Positions 26,565 to 35,868 of a stretch of 64,000 bases of DNA are shown here, piece after piece; positions within the stretch are counted from its first letter, which is position 1; every line of letters starts with the position of its first letter. The stretch covers positions 1-64,000 of the forward strand of contig JAEWOS010000011.1 of the NCBI GenBank assembly GCA_023460855.1, written 5' to 3'. The notes under the pieces were generated by a model that searched no databases, was not told the DNA's origin, and saw only the letters and a list, made by a program, of their open reading frames with translations. Position numbers and translations under genes: made by a program. This DNA is from Bacteroidota bacterium (GTDB taxonomy: Bacteria > Bacteroidota > Bacteroidia > Flavobacteriales > Weeksellaceae).

Positions 26565-26973
26565 ACCATCCGTTTTCGACTGCTCGGTAATTGATCTGGG
26601 CAAAATCAGTTTTGATGAAGGCAATCTGACGGTTGTTGAGAATCATTCGGCTTTTCCTTTTGATGTTAAAAGGGTTTTTTATCTGTATGATATTGCAGGC
26701 GGAGAAAGCAGGGGAGCGCATGCTCATAAAGAATGCCATCAGTTTCTGATTGCTGCAGGGGGAAGCTTTGAAGTTTCACTGGACGACGGAAAATTCAAAA
26801 GACAGATATTCTTAAACAGACCCTATCTCGGACTGCACATACCGCCGGGAATCTGGGCTTCCGAAATCAATTTTTCTTCGGGTGCTATTTGTCTGGTTCT
26901 CGCTTCCCAAAAATATGATGAAAGTGATTACATCCGAAACTACGAACAATTCTTAAATCTTCAAAATGGCTAA
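26554..26973 (+). CDS. fdtA: FdtA-type sugar 3,4-ketoisomerase (cassette 2, second cupin)
   Basis: A 139-residue cupin with canonical [12 protein letters not shown] (H56, H58), close to 4355-4771 over its whole length. It would isomerise dTDP-4-keto-6-deoxyglucose to the 3-keto sugar used by the aminotransferase. It overlaps the first cupin by 11 bases and the acetyltransferase by 8. Its start coincides with the N-terminus of the paralog, supporting the start chosen there. Confidence 0.86.
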   Translation: MSSKPSVFDCSVIDLGKISFDEGNLTVVENHSAFPFDVKRVFYLYDIAGGESRGAHAHKECHQFLIAAGGSFEVSLDDGKFKRQIFLNRPYLGLHIPPGIWASEINFSSGAICLVLASQKYDESDYIRNYEQFLNLQNG

Positions 26974-27427
26974 AATTCATCCAACAGCTGATGTTCAGAG
27001 CACCAATATTGGTGACGATACTTCAATCTGGCAGTTTTGTGTAGTGTTGAAAGATGCGGTCATTGGCAAAAACTGCAATATTAATTGCCAGGTTCTGATC
27101 GAAAATGACGTTAAAATCGGCGATAATGTTACGATCAAACCCGGAGTTCAGATCTGGGACGGCGTTACTCTGGAAGACAATGTCTTCATCGGGCCGAACG
27201 TTACTTTCACAAATGACTTGATGCCCCGTTCCAAAATTTATCCTGAATCTTTTGAAAAAACTTTGGTAAGAAAGGGTGCTTCAATTGGCGCAAACGCTAC
27301 CATTATTGCAGGAAACACCATTGGCGAAAATGCCATGATAGGAGCGGGAAGCGTCGTGACAAAGGATGTTCCGGCAAATGAGATATGGATGGGAAATCCT
27401 GCGAAATTTTATAAAAAAGTAAAATGA
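26966..27427 (+). CDS. fdtC: FdtC/WbpD-like hexapeptide-repeat sugar N-acetyltransferase (cassette 2)
   Basis: A 153-residue left-handed beta-helix acetyltransferase differing from 4764-5228 at about 16 positions. It keeps the same hexapeptide coils and the FTNDLMPRS signature, and is expected to acetylate the 3-amino group of the sugar made by the aminotransferase. It overlaps both neighbours (8 and 4 bases). A WbpB/WlbA-like oxidoreductase follows the cassette, so a WbpD role on a UDP-uronic acid must also be considered. Confidence 0.84.
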   Translation: MAKIHPTADVQSTNIGDDTSIWQFCVVLKDAVIGKNCNINCQVLIENDVKIGDNVTIKPGVQIWDGVTLEDNVFIGPNVTFTNDLMPRSKIYPESFEKTLVRKGASIGANATIIAGNTIGENAMIGAGSVVTKDVPANEIWMGNPAKFYKKVK

Positions 27428-28530
27428 TTAAATTCCTCGACTTACAAAAAATAAACCTGCTTCATCAGGCACAGATCGAAGACAGGCTGTTGGAAGTATT
27501 CCGCAGTGGCTGGTATCTCTTAGGCAATGAAGTGAAAAACTTTGAGACTGCCTTTTCTGAATATACAGGTGCAAACCACGCTATCGGAGTTGCAAACGGC
27601 CTTGACGCGCTGCGACTTATTTTCAAAGCATATCTGGAGCTGGACATTATGAACGAAGGTGATGAGGTAATCGTTCCGGCAAACACCTATATCGCTTCAA
27701 TTCTTGCAATTACCGACAACAGGCTCGTTCCGGTTCTGGTAGAGCCCGACCTTACAAACTATAATCTGGATATTTCAAAAATAGAGGAGAAAATTACAGA
27801 GAAAACCAAAGCGATCATGGTTGTCCACCTGTACGGAAGAACCGTCTGGTCGGAAGAGCTGGAAGCTTTGGCCAAAAAACATGATCTGAAGATCGTTGAA
27901 GACAATGCACAGGCAATTGGTGCCATCTGGAACGGCAGAAAGACGGGAAATCTTGGAGATGCTGCAGGTTTCAGTTTTTATCCTGGAAAAAATCTGGGTG
28001 CGCTTGGCGACGGCGGAGCTGTCACGACAAATAATGAAGAACTTGCCGGAACGATCAGAGCTATAGCCAATTATGGGTCGAGCGAGAAATATGTGAATAA
28101 ATTTCAGGGACTTAACTCAAGGCTCGATGAAATGCAGGCTGCGGTTCTGGATGTAAAACTGAAATACATCGATAAAGAAAACGACAGAAGACGTGAGATT
28201 GCGGAAAGGTATATCGCCGAGATCAAAAACGAAGCGTTAATTCTTCCTGAGAATCCTGAAAATGCTTCGGAGCATGTGTGGCATCTGTTCGTAGTCCGCA
28301 CTGAAAACCGTGGTTCACTACAGAACCACCTTACAGAAAACGGTATTCAGACTTTGATTCATTATCCGATCCCTCCGCATAAACAGGCGGCTTACAAGGA
28401 TTGGAACACTCTATCTTATCCAATCACCGAAAAAATCCATGATGAGGTCTTAAGTCTGCCGATCAGTCCGGTGATGACGGATGAGGAAGTAACAGAAGTA
28501 ATTAAAGCAATAAACAGTTACGCCGTTTAA
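27424..28530 (+). CDS. fdtB: FdtB/QdtB-type sugar aminotransferase (cassette 2)
   Basis: A 368-residue DegT/DnrJ/EryC1/StrS enzyme with the PLP lysine in [13 protein letters not shown] (K189, same position as copy 1) and EDNAQAIGA. It shares most residues with 5225-6328. It overlaps the acetyltransferase by 4 bases and ends the cassette; the next gene starts 88 bases later behind a possible promoter. It should form the 3-amino-3,6-dideoxyhexose, or a 3-amino uronic acid if it works with the downstream oxidoreductase. Confidence 0.87.
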   Translation: MIKFLDLQKINLLHQAQIEDRLLEVFRSGWYLLGNEVKNFETAFSEYTGANHAIGVANGLDALRLIFKAYLELDIMNEGDEVIVPANTYIASILAITDNRLVPVLVEPDLTNYNLDISKIEEKITEKTKAIMVVHLYGRTVWSEELEALAKKHDLKIVEDNAQAIGAIWNGRKTGNLGDAAGFSFYPGKNLGALGDGGAVTTNNEELAGTIRAIANYGSSEKYVNKFQGLNSRLDEMQAAVLDVKLKYIDKENDRRREIAERYIAEIKNEALILPENPENASEHVWHLFVVRTENRGSLQNHLTENGIQTLIHYPIPPHKQAAYKDWNTLSYPITEKIHDEVLSLPISPVMTDEEVTEVIKAINSYAV

Positions 28531-28558
28531 CGGTTCCAGGTAACTGAGAAATATTCTC

Positions 28559-28566
28559 TATTTTTG
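28559..28566 (+). promoter_or_regulatory. Candidate -7 box (TATTTTTG) upstream of the oxidoreductase
   Basis: It matches TAnnTTTG in the 88-base gap, 52 bases before the start at 28619. No TTG at the ideal spacing is seen. Confidence 0.4.
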
Positions 28567-28618
28567 CCATTCTAATTAGAAATATTGAATAAAATTCTAT
28601 CTAAATATTTGTTCTTGC

Positions 28619-29632
28619 ATGTCGGATAAAATAAAATTCGCAGTCGTTGGCTGCGGTCATATTGGAAAAAGACATGCAGAAATGATCAGAAGAAATCCTG
28701 ACTGTGAACTCGTTGCATTGGTGGATGTCGACGATCCGGTTAAATTGGGTGTGCATCATCTCGGAATTCCTTTTTTCAATTCTCTGGATGCTTTTTTGGC
28801 TTCTGGAATCGCTGCCGATGTTGTTAATGTTGCCACACCGAACGGAATTCACGCAGAACAGGGAAATAAAGTTCTGAATGCCGGAATGCATCTGGTAATC
28901 GAGAAACCTATGGCTTTATCCGGAGCGGATGCGCAGACTTTAATTTCAACGGCCAAAACTGCCGAAAAGGAAATTTTCTGTGTCATGCAGAACCGGTATT
29001 CGCCGCCTTCTGTCTGGCTGAAAGAATTGCTGGAAAGCGGAAAACTCGGAAAAATATTCATGGTGCAGGTCAACTGTTTCTGGAACCGTGACGAACGTTA
29101 TTATTCGCCCGATTCATGGCACGGAAAACTTGATATGGATGGTGGCACTTTGTTTACGCAGTTCAGCCATTTTATCGATTTGCTGTACTGGTATTTTGGT
29201 GATATCTCAAACGTTCAGGCAAAATTTGCAGATTTTAATCATGCAGACACTACCGAGTTTGAAGATTCGGGAATCGTTTTTTTCGATTTTGTGAACGGAG
29301 GAATGGGTTCTCTGAATTACTCTACTGCGGTTTGGGATAAGAATCTGGAGAGTAGTATTACCATCATAGCCGAAAACGGTTCGGTGAAAGTTGGCGGACA
29401 GTATATGAACTGCGTGGAATACTGTCATATAAAAGACTATCGGTTACCGGAAATTTCCGCGGCAAGCCCGGAGAACGACTACGGTAATTATAAAGGATCA
29501 GCTGCCAATCATCATTTTGTAATTGACAATGTGGTGCGCGTGTTGCGCGGCGAACCAGACACTGAAAGTCTTTCTGATGACGGACTGAAAGTTGTGGAGA
29601 TTATCGAGAAAATTTACAGACAGAAAAAATAA
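28619..29632 (+). CDS. Gfo/Idh/MocA-family oxidoreductase, WbpB/WlbA-like
   Basis: A 337-residue NAD(P)-dependent enzyme with VVGCGHIGKRHAEMI at the N-terminus, the conserved EKP (E95-P97) of the family and a C-terminal alpha/beta domain with FWNRDERYYSPDSWHG. WbpB/WlbA enzymes oxidise C3 of UDP-GlcNAcA before transamination and acetylation by WbpE and WbpD. The UDP-HexNAcA could come from the 6-dehydrogenase at 2548-3960, and the aminotransferase and acetyltransferase immediately upstream could complete the steps; alternatively it serves another sugar. The family is certain; the substrate is inferred. Confidence 0.8.
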   Translation: MSDKIKFAVVGCGHIGKRHAEMIRRNPDCELVALVDVDDPVKLGVHHLGIPFFNSLDAFLASGIAADVVNVATPNGIHAEQGNKVLNAGMHLVIEKPMALSGADAQTLISTAKTAEKEIFCVMQNRYSPPSVWLKELLESGKLGKIFMVQVNCFWNRDERYYSPDSWHGKLDMDGGTLFTQFSHFIDLLYWYFGDISNVQAKFADFNHADTTEFEDSGIVFFDFVNGGMGSLNYSTAVWDKNLESSITIIAENGSVKVGGQYMNCVEYCHIKDYRLPEISAASPENDYGNYKGSAANHHFVIDNVVRVLRGEPDTESLSDDGLKVVEIIEKIYRQKK

Positions 29633-29699
29633 CATCTGAAAAATTGTGAACTGGTCATTTTCTGCATATAAAATCAACAAATAGCCATTTTCTGAGTTT

Positions 29700-30308
29700 A
29701 TGTACCGTAATTTTTTTAAACGCATTTTCGACTTTACGGCATCGCTTATCGGAGTAATCGCTTTGAGTCCGTTGATTCTTTTTATTACGGCCGGCTTATA
29801 TATTGCGAACAACGGAAAACCGTTCTTCTTTCAGCTGCGCCCTGGAAAGGATGGGAAAATTTTCAGAATTATTAAATTCAAGACGATGAACGATCTGAAA
29901 AATGCGGACGGAGAATTGCTGCCTGATTCAGAACGGCTTACCAAAATAGGCAAATTCGTGCGGAAAACTTCGCTGGATGAGATCCCTCAGTTAATCAATG
30001 TAATTAAAGGAGATATGAGTCTGATCGGTCCACGGCCTCTTTTACCTTCATACCTTCCTCTTTACAACGATTTTCAAAGAAGACGAAATGATGTGAGGCC
30101 CGGAATTACAGGCTGGGCGCAGGTAAACGGAAGAAATACAATCAGCTGGGAAAAAAAATTTGAATATGACGTGTGGTACGTGGAGCATTTGAGTTTTTTA
30201 CTGGATATGAAAATACTGTTTTTAACGGTGAAGAAGGTTTTTAAATCCGAAGGAATTACGCAGGAAGGCCATGTCACTTCAGAAGAATTTAAAGGAAACC
30301 GGGTATGA
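29700..30308 (+). CDS. pglC: PglC-type initiating phosphoglycosyl transferase
   Basis: A 202-residue small polyprenyl-phosphate sugar-1-phosphate transferase. It has one N-terminal re-entrant hydrophobic segment ([19 protein letters not shown]), the catalytic Asp-Glu in [20 protein letters not shown] and [13 protein letters not shown]. In PglC this enzyme transfers phospho-diacetylbacillosamine to undecaprenyl phosphate. Placement directly before pglD and pglE supports the same priming sugar. It overlaps pglD by 4 bases. Confidence 0.88.
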   Translation: MYRNFFKRIFDFTASLIGVIALSPLILFITAGLYIANNGKPFFFQLRPGKDGKIFRIIKFKTMNDLKNADGELLPDSERLTKIGKFVRKTSLDEIPQLINVIKGDMSLIGPRPLLPSYLPLYNDFQRRRNDVRPGITGWAQVNGRNTISWEKKFEYDVWYVEHLSFLLDMKILFLTVKKVFKSEGITQEGHVTSEEFKGNRV

Positions 30309-30910
30309 TTCTTTTTGGCGCAAGCGGTCACGGTAAAGTGGTCATCGATATTCTGAAAAAATGCGATATTCCTGTCAGTGCAATTTGGGATGATGATCCA
30401 CAGGAAGATTCTATCCTTGGAATTATCGTATTGCAGACTTCTGAAAAAATTCCTCAGTATGAACAGGCTATTATCACGATAGGAAATAATGATATACGCA
30501 GAAAAATTGCTGAAACGTACAGTAGCTGGAAATACATTACAGCGATCCATCCTTCCGCCGTTATTTCGGATTCTGCTTCTGTGGATGATGGAACCGTAAT
30601 TATGGCAAATGCGGTGGTAAATCCTTCAGCGATAATTGGAAAACACTGTATTTTAAACTCTGGGTCCGTAATTGAGCACGATTGCGTGCTCCGGGATTAT
30701 GTTCATGTTTCTCCAAATGCCGCACTTGCAGGAAATGTGGAGGTGGGCGAAGGAACTCATATCGGAATAGGCGCCTGTGTCATTCAGGGAATAAAAATTG
30801 GCAAATGGTGTACAATTGGTGCGGGTGCAGTAATAATCAGAGATGTGCCCGATTTCTCTACTGTTGTCGGTAATCCCGGAAGAATAATAAAAATTGAAAA
30901 TCAAAACTAG
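30305..30910 (+). CDS. pglD: PglD/NeuD-family sugar O/N-acetyltransferase
   Basis: A 201-residue enzyme with an N-terminal nucleotide-binding fold ([15 protein letters not shown]) and a C-terminal left-handed beta-helix ([49 protein letters not shown]). The IEHDC histidine aligns with the catalytic base of PglD, which acetylates the C4 amine of UDP-4-amino-4,6-dideoxy-GlcNAc. It sits between pglC (4-base overlap) and pglE (starts at the next base). NeuD-type O-acetylation is the alternative, but the context is clear. Confidence 0.87.
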   Translation: MILFGASGHGKVVIDILKKCDIPVSAIWDDDPQEDSILGIIVLQTSEKIPQYEQAIITIGNNDIRRKIAETYSSWKYITAIHPSAVISDSASVDDGTVIMANAVVNPSAIIGKHCILNSGSVIEHDCVLRDYVHVSPNAALAGNVEVGEGTHIGIGACVIQGIKIGKWCTIGAGAVIIRDVPDFSTVVGNPGRIIKIENQN

Positions 30911-32041
30911 ATGAACTCCAAAATATGGCTTTCCTCACCACATATGGGCGGAAATGAACTGCAGTATATCAATGAAGCTTTTGCTGAAAACTGGGTGGCA
31001 CCTCTTGGTCCGAATGTAGACGGTTTTGAGAAAGACCTTGAAAAATTTCTTGGAAATCAAAATTATGTCGCAGCGCTGAGCGCAGGAACAGCCGCACTTC
31101 ACCTCGCGTTAATTATTTTGGGTGTTAAGAGAGATGACGAAGTCATATGTCAGAGTTTTACATTTTCAGCATCCGCAAATCCCATTACGTATGTCGGTGC
31201 GAAACCTGTTTTTGTGGACAGTGAAAAGGAAACCTGGAATATGTGTCCTGAATCGCTGGAAGAAGCGATCAATGAAAGAATGGCGCAGGGAAAAAAGCCA
31301 AAAGCCATCATTGTTGTTCATCTGTACGGTATGCCGGCGAAAATGGATGAACTTTCAGCAATTGCGATGAAGTACGAAATTCCGCTCATTGAAGATGCCG
31401 CAGAAGCACTGGGCTCAACCTATAAGGGTAAAAATTGCGGAACCTTCGGAGAACTTTCCATTCTGAGTTTTAACGGAAACAAAATCATCACAACTTCCGG
31501 AGGCGGTGCTTTGGTCTGCAAAACAAAAGAACAGAAAGACAAAGCCGTTTTTCTTTCTACGCAGGCCAGAGATGCGGCTCCGCATTACGAACATTCTGAA
31601 ATCGGATTCAATTACCGAATGAGCAATATCTGCGCAGGAATTGGTCGCGGACAAATGGAAGTACTTGATGAACGCGTAGCGCAACGCAGAAGAAATCATG
31701 ATTTTTATAGTGATTTATTCCGTGAAATCGATGGAATCACAGTGTTTTCAGAACCCGATTCGGATTTTTTCTCCAATCACTGGCTGTCTGCAATTACCAT
31801 TGATCCGCAAAAAACCGGATTTAGCAGAGAGGAATTGCGGCTGAAATTTCTTGAAGATAATATAGAAAGCCGTCCACTCTGGAAACCGATGCACCTGCAG
31901 CCCGTGTTCAGGGATGCGCCGTATTATGGCGGAACTGTAGCAGAAGATTTGTTCAATAACGGATTATGCCTGCCTTCAGGCTCCAATCTTACTGATGGCG
32001 ATCTGGAAAGAATTGCAACGGTAGTCCGGAATCTTTCCTGA
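30911..32041 (+). CDS. pglE: PglE-type UDP-4-keto sugar C4 aminotransferase
   Basis: A 376-residue DegT-family PLP enzyme with the Schiff-base lysine in SFNGNKIITTSGGG (K191) and the IEDAAEALGS cofactor segment. It also shows IWLSSPHMGGNELQYI at the start, common in bacillosamine and related 4-aminotransferases. It would aminate the 4-keto product of PglF, and PglD would acetylate the result to UDP-diacetylbacillosamine. It is distinct from the two FdtB-type enzymes of the window (different N-terminus and active-site motif). It ends before a GC-rich hairpin. Confidence 0.88.
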   Translation: MNSKIWLSSPHMGGNELQYINEAFAENWVAPLGPNVDGFEKDLEKFLGNQNYVAALSAGTAALHLALIILGVKRDDEVICQSFTFSASANPITYVGAKPVFVDSEKETWNMCPESLEEAINERMAQGKKPKAIIVVHLYGMPAKMDELSAIAMKYEIPLIEDAAEALGSTYKGKNCGTFGELSILSFNGNKIITTSGGGALVCKTKEQKDKAVFLSTQARDAAPHYEHSEIGFNYRMSNICAGIGRGQMEVLDERVAQRRRNHDFYSDLFREIDGITVFSEPDSDFFSNHWLSAITIDPQKTGFSREELRLKFLEDNIESRPLWKPMHLQPVFRDAPYYGGTVAEDLFNNGLCLPSGSNLTDGDLERIATVVRNLS

Positions 32042-32064
32042 TAAGTTTCAGAATTGTTTTTGAC

Positions 32065-32090
32065 GCCGCAGGTCTGTCCGGCACTGCGGC
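32065..32090 (+). terminator. GC-rich hairpin between pglE and wzc, possible terminator or attenuator
   Basis: Perfect 7-base stem GCCGCAG / CTGCGGC with a 12-base loop. The following sequence (CAATCAAATATTTTT) has T residues only after a gap, so simple Rho-independent termination is uncertain. It is located 75 bases before wzc and could modulate read-through. Confidence 0.45.
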
Positions 32091-32165
32091 CAATCAAATA
32101 TTTTTCCGTAAATTCACAGCCGTTTTTAATAAAAAAATACGGCTCATTTGTCTTAGATATAATTG

Positions 32166-34523
32166 ATGAAAAACGACAATATTGCTACCCATAAATTTGA
32201 TCTCGGAGAAGTTATAAAACCTTACGTCAGAAAATGGTACTGGTTTGTACTCAGTGCACTTGCTCTGCTTGCTCTGGGATATCTTTTGATAAAAATGTCG
32301 CCTCCGGTTTACAAGGCGATTACTACGGTTCTCATTAAAGATGCCAAAAAAATGTCTTCTGCCAGTGGAGATTTCAGTGTGCTGCAGAACCTTGGCGGTT
32401 TTGGAGGAATGGGAACCAACAGTATCGAGAATGAAATCGAAATTTTCAAATCGAAAACCATTGTTGAGGACGTTCTGAGAAGTCACCATTTTCAGACGCC
32501 CATTTACGAAAAAGGCCTGCTGAAGGACACCGAACTCTATGGAAGAACATCTCCTTATATCATTCGGGTGATTGCGGAAAAACCTGAAGCGGATCTTCCG
32601 GAAAAGCCAATTGATATTTCGGTAAAGAACGGGGCGCCGGTGCTGAGTTCAAAAGAATGGTCAAACGAAATCACCGGAAGATTTAACGGAACGATTTCTT
32701 TGCCATTCGCAAACATCATGATCGAAAAAAACCGTCATTACTGGCCTCCGAAAGAAGGAAAGACAGGCGATGTGATGTTCGTTTATCAGCCGTTTGAAGA
32801 TGCAGTGAACAATTTTCAGGAAAGCCTGACCGTAGATCTTCTGGATAAAGACGCAACGGTTATTTCGATTTCGGTAAATTTTCAGAATAAAGAAAAAGCA
32901 AAAGATTTTCTGAACAGTCTTGTAAGACAGTACAACATTTACGCAATTGGTGATAAAAATCTGGAAAACCGTAAAACCAAAGAATTTATTGATGACCGTA
33001 TCACGCTGATTTCCCAGGAACTTGGCGATGTGGAACTGGAAAAGCAGCAGTATAAAACGGACAATAACATCGTAGACCTTGCAACGGAAGCGCGTTTGAA
33101 TCTTCAGCAAAGGGAAGCGACCAGAGCGGAAATCATCCAACTTGAAACGCAGAGTCAGATTGTCGGAATTCTGCAGAATTCACTGCGCGGAAAATCAATC
33201 AGTGATATTCTCCCGCTGAATATCGGACTGGATAATGATGCGGCTGCCGAAATAATTTCCAACTACAACGCACTGGTTTTGCAAAGGAATAAGGTGCTGG
33301 AAAGTGCAACTCCGGAAAACCCTTTGGCGAAAGACCTGGAACAGCAGATCCGCGACATTAAGTCAACTTTAAATGAAAGCCTGCAGAAAAATGCGCAGAC
33401 TATTCAGCTTGCCCGAAATCAGGCAGAAGCGCAGTTTGGGTTTAATTCAGGAAATATAGACAGAATTCCGGTGCAGGAAAGGCTGTTCCGTAACATAGAA
33501 AGACAGCAGCAAATCAAGGAAAATCTTTATCTGCTTCTACTGGAAAAACGTGAAGAAGCAGCTATTTCAATGGAGATGACTTCTGAAAAAGCAAGAGTGG
33601 TTGACCGCGCTTTTGTAAGAAAAAAGCCTGTAGCGCCAAGAAAAATGATCATCATGGGAATCAGTCTGCTTACCGGGCTTTTACTTCCATTTGGTTTTAT
33701 ATATCTGCGTGAAGCACTTAACAAGAAAATTGTAGGAAGACGGGATATTACAGATCTTACAGATATTCCGATCATTGGAGAAATTCCACGGATGAAAACT
33801 GCCGCATCGTCCATAATTCAGCCGAATGATGTTTCACCGATCGCAGAAGCATTCAGGATTTTGATGACGAACCTGAAATATCTGCTGCCTTCCGGCCCTT
33901 CCGCAAAGAAAGTAATGGTTACCTCTTCTGTAAAAGGGGAGGGTAAGACATTCATTTCTGTTAACCTGGCTTTGGTTATGGCGTCGGGAGGAAGTAAAGT
34001 ACTGGTTATCGGTTCTGATATCAGAAATCCGCAGTTGCAGCGATACAAACCTGAGATGAAAAATGCGGACGGACTTACAGAATTCTTACACGGTTCGGTT
34101 ACAGATCCGAATCTGATTATTCATCCAAGTGGTTTTCATCCGAACTGTGATTTTATTTATTCCGGTAAAATTCCGCCAAATCCTGCAGATTTGCTGATGA
34201 ACGGAAGATATGCCGAATTACTGGAAAGCGTGGAAAACCGATATGATTTTGTAATTATGGACACGGCTCCGCTGATGCTGGTTACCGATTCCTTCCTGAT
34301 CTCTAATCTGGCAGATGCAACGGTTTACATCGTACGTTCCGAATATTCTGAAGAAGATTTCATCACCTTTGTTGAAAATGCTGCGGAAACGAAGAAAATT
34401 CACAACGCGAGCATCGCGATCAACGATATTTCCCGACAGAATTTTGGTTACGGAAATACCTATGGTTACGGATATCACGCCACAGAAAAGAAGTGGTGGC
34501 ATATCTTTAAGAGAAATTCCTGA
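32166..34523 (+). CDS. wzc: Wzc-type polysaccharide co-polymerase with BY-kinase domain (complete, locus B)
   Basis: A 785-residue inner-membrane protein. The Wzz domain starts after about 20 residues, with helix 1 WYWFVLSALALLALGYLL, a long periplasmic coiled-coil region, a second helix (MIIMGISLLTGLLLPFGFIYL, about 494-514), then a cytoplasmic kinase with Walker A SSVKGEGKT (about 586-596), Walker A' GSDIRNPQ, Walker B FVIMDTAP and a C-terminal tyrosine cluster (YGNTYGYGYH). It is expected to control polymer length and export with Wza by cyclic autophosphorylation. The start at 32166 (ATG) is preferred to the adjacent TTG. It is clearly paralogous to the partial Wzc at the window start. Confidence 0.94.
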   Translation: MKNDNIATHKFDLGEVIKPYVRKWYWFVLSALALLALGYLLIKMSPPVYKAITTVLIKDAKKMSSASGDFSVLQNLGGFGGMGTNSIENEIEIFKSKTIVEDVLRSHHFQTPIYEKGLLKDTELYGRTSPYIIRVIAEKPEADLPEKPIDISVKNGAPVLSSKEWSNEITGRFNGTISLPFANIMIEKNRHYWPPKEGKTGDVMFVYQPFEDAVNNFQESLTVDLLDKDATVISISVNFQNKEKAKDFLNSLVRQYNIYAIGDKNLENRKTKEFIDDRITLISQELGDVELEKQQYKTDNNIVDLATEARLNLQQREATRAEIIQLETQSQIVGILQNSLRGKSISDILPLNIGLDNDAAAEIISNYNALVLQRNKVLESATPENPLAKDLEQQIRDIKSTLNESLQKNAQTIQLARNQAEAQFGFNSGNIDRIPVQERLFRNIERQQQIKENLYLLLLEKREEAAISMEMTSEKARVVDRAFVRKKPVAPRKMIIMGISLLTGLLLPFGFIYLREALNKKIVGRRDITDLTDIPIIGEIPRMKTAASSIIQPNDVSPIAEAFRILMTNLKYLLPSGPSAKKVMVTSSVKGEGKTFISVNLALVMASGGSKVLVIGSDIRNPQLQRYKPEMKNADGLTEFLHGSVTDPNLIIHPSGFHPNCDFIYSGKIPPNPADLLMNGRYAELLESVENRYDFVIMDTAPLMLVTDSFLISNLADATVYIVRSEYSEEDFITFVENAAETKKIHNASIAINDISRQNFGYGNTYGYGYHATEKKWWHIFKRNS

Positions 34524-34572
34524 TTAAAAACCGCACGCTGATGTAAAGTGAGCAAAAATATTGACCTGAAAA

Positions 34573-35868
34573 TTGCTGAGTATACTTAAAAACAAAATTT
34601 CCGGAAGCGGATCCGGCGAGTTGCTGAAAGTTTTCTCGTTTACGGGTCTGTCGATGCTGGTTAAGTTGTGTACAAGCTTTTTGATGGTGAAAGTGGTTGC
34701 GTCAATTATTGGTCCTGCAGGAACTGCACTGGTCGGGCAATTACAGAATTTTATCGCAATTTTCACATCCGTTGGAAGCGGCGGAATTAATAACGGCGTT
34801 GTAAAGTTTGTTTCAGAATTCAGGGAAGATACCGATCAGCTGAACTATTCCATCAGCACAGGCTTTCTGCTCACGCTTTTCTTTGCAACGTTGGCAGGTC
34901 TGGTTTCAGCAGTATTCTGCATGCCGCTAAGTGAATGGATTCTGAATGACAGCAGCTATTACTATCTGTTTATTATTTTCGGATTCAGCCTCATTCTCGT
35001 TTCTCTGAATAATTTTTTTCTGTCCGTTGTCAACGGTTTTACACAGTACAGAAAATACGTGATTATCAGTATGATTACCAGCGTTATGGGACTCATACTG
35101 ACCGTCTTGCTTGCAGTTTTTTATGAACTTCCGGGAGTGATGATTTCGCTGGTTTCGTATCAGGGAATCATGCTTTTTGCGACACTTTTTATTCTGCGCA
35201 AAGAAAAATGGCTGTCATCACAGCTTTGGAAAACCATCAAAAGAAAAAATACCGAAAAGTATTTTGCCTATACTGCAATGGCATTTGTTACAGCGCTTAC
35301 GGTGCCTGTTGCGCAGCTGCTTATCAGAAGTTATATTATCGATGAATATTCGCTGACAGTTGCAGGTTTTTGGGAATCTGTGAACAAGATTTCCGCGATG
35401 TTTCTGCTTTTTATTACCTCTTCTTTCAGCGTGTATTATCTTCCGAAACTTTCGCAGACACATGCACCGGACAAACTGAAGTCTGAAATTCTCAAAACCT
35501 ATACCGTCATGCTTCCGGTTACTGCCGTTGCGCTTGTTGCAATTTTTCTGTTCCGGGAACTGGTAATCCGGCTGGTTTTTACAGAGGAATTTCTTCCGAT
35601 GGAGCCGCTGTTTCAGTGGCAGTTGCTCGGCGATTTTTTTAAAATCAGCAGTTGGCTGCTCGCCTTCATCATGGTCGCAAAATCAATGACGAAACCGTAT
35701 ATCATTACAGAAATTGTTTTTGCAGCGATAATGGTTGGAACTTCTGTTTTTTTCGTTGACAAAAACGGAGTGATCGGCGCAACACAGGCATATTGTCTGA
35801 CGTATTTTCTGTACTGCGTGGTGATGGTCGTACTATTCAGAAAACTGTTATTTTCCGCATCATCATGA
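34573..35868 (+). CDS. wzx: Wzx-type oligosaccharide flippase (locus B)
   Basis: A 431-residue polytopic protein of the MOP superfamily with about 12 hydrophobic segments. Its N-terminus (FTGLSMLVKLCTSFLMVKVVASIIGPAG) is typical of WzxE-like translocases. The frame is closed by TGA at 34567 and the first possible start is TTG at 34573, so a TTG start is likely. It should flip the bacillosamine-primed repeat unit. It overlaps the following glycosyltransferase by 4 bases. It is only distantly similar to the flippase of locus A, consistent with a different repeat unit. Confidence 0.87.
   Translation: MLSILKNKISGSGSGELLKVFSFTGLSMLVKLCTSFLMVKVVASIIGPAGTALVGQLQNFIAIFTSVGSGGINNGVVKFVSEFREDTDQLNYSISTGFLLTLFFATLAGLVSAVFCMPLSEWILNDSSYYYLFIIFGFSLILVSLNNFFLSVVNGFTQYRKYVIISMITSVMGLILTVLLAVFYELPGVMISLVSYQGIMLFATLFILRKEKWLSSQLWKTIKRKNTEKYFAYTAMAFVTALTVPVAQLLIRSYIIDEYSLTVAGFWESVNKISAMFLLFITSSFSVYYLPKLSQTHAPDKLKSEILKTYTVMLPVTAVALVAIFLFRELVIRLVFTEEFLPMEPLFQWQLLGDFFKISSWLLAFIMVAKSMTKPYIITEIVFAAIMVGTSVFFVDKNGVIGATQAYCLTYFLYCVVMVVLFRKLLFSASS

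Larger units (their letters stand above)
26163..28530 (+). other. Duplicated four-gene Fdt cassette, copy 2 of 2
   Basis: It has the same gene order, overlaps and motif pattern as 3964-6328, about 22 kb away in the same orientation. Protein identity varies by gene, from roughly 76% (first cupin) to 90% (acetyltransferase) by eye. Confidence 0.9.
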
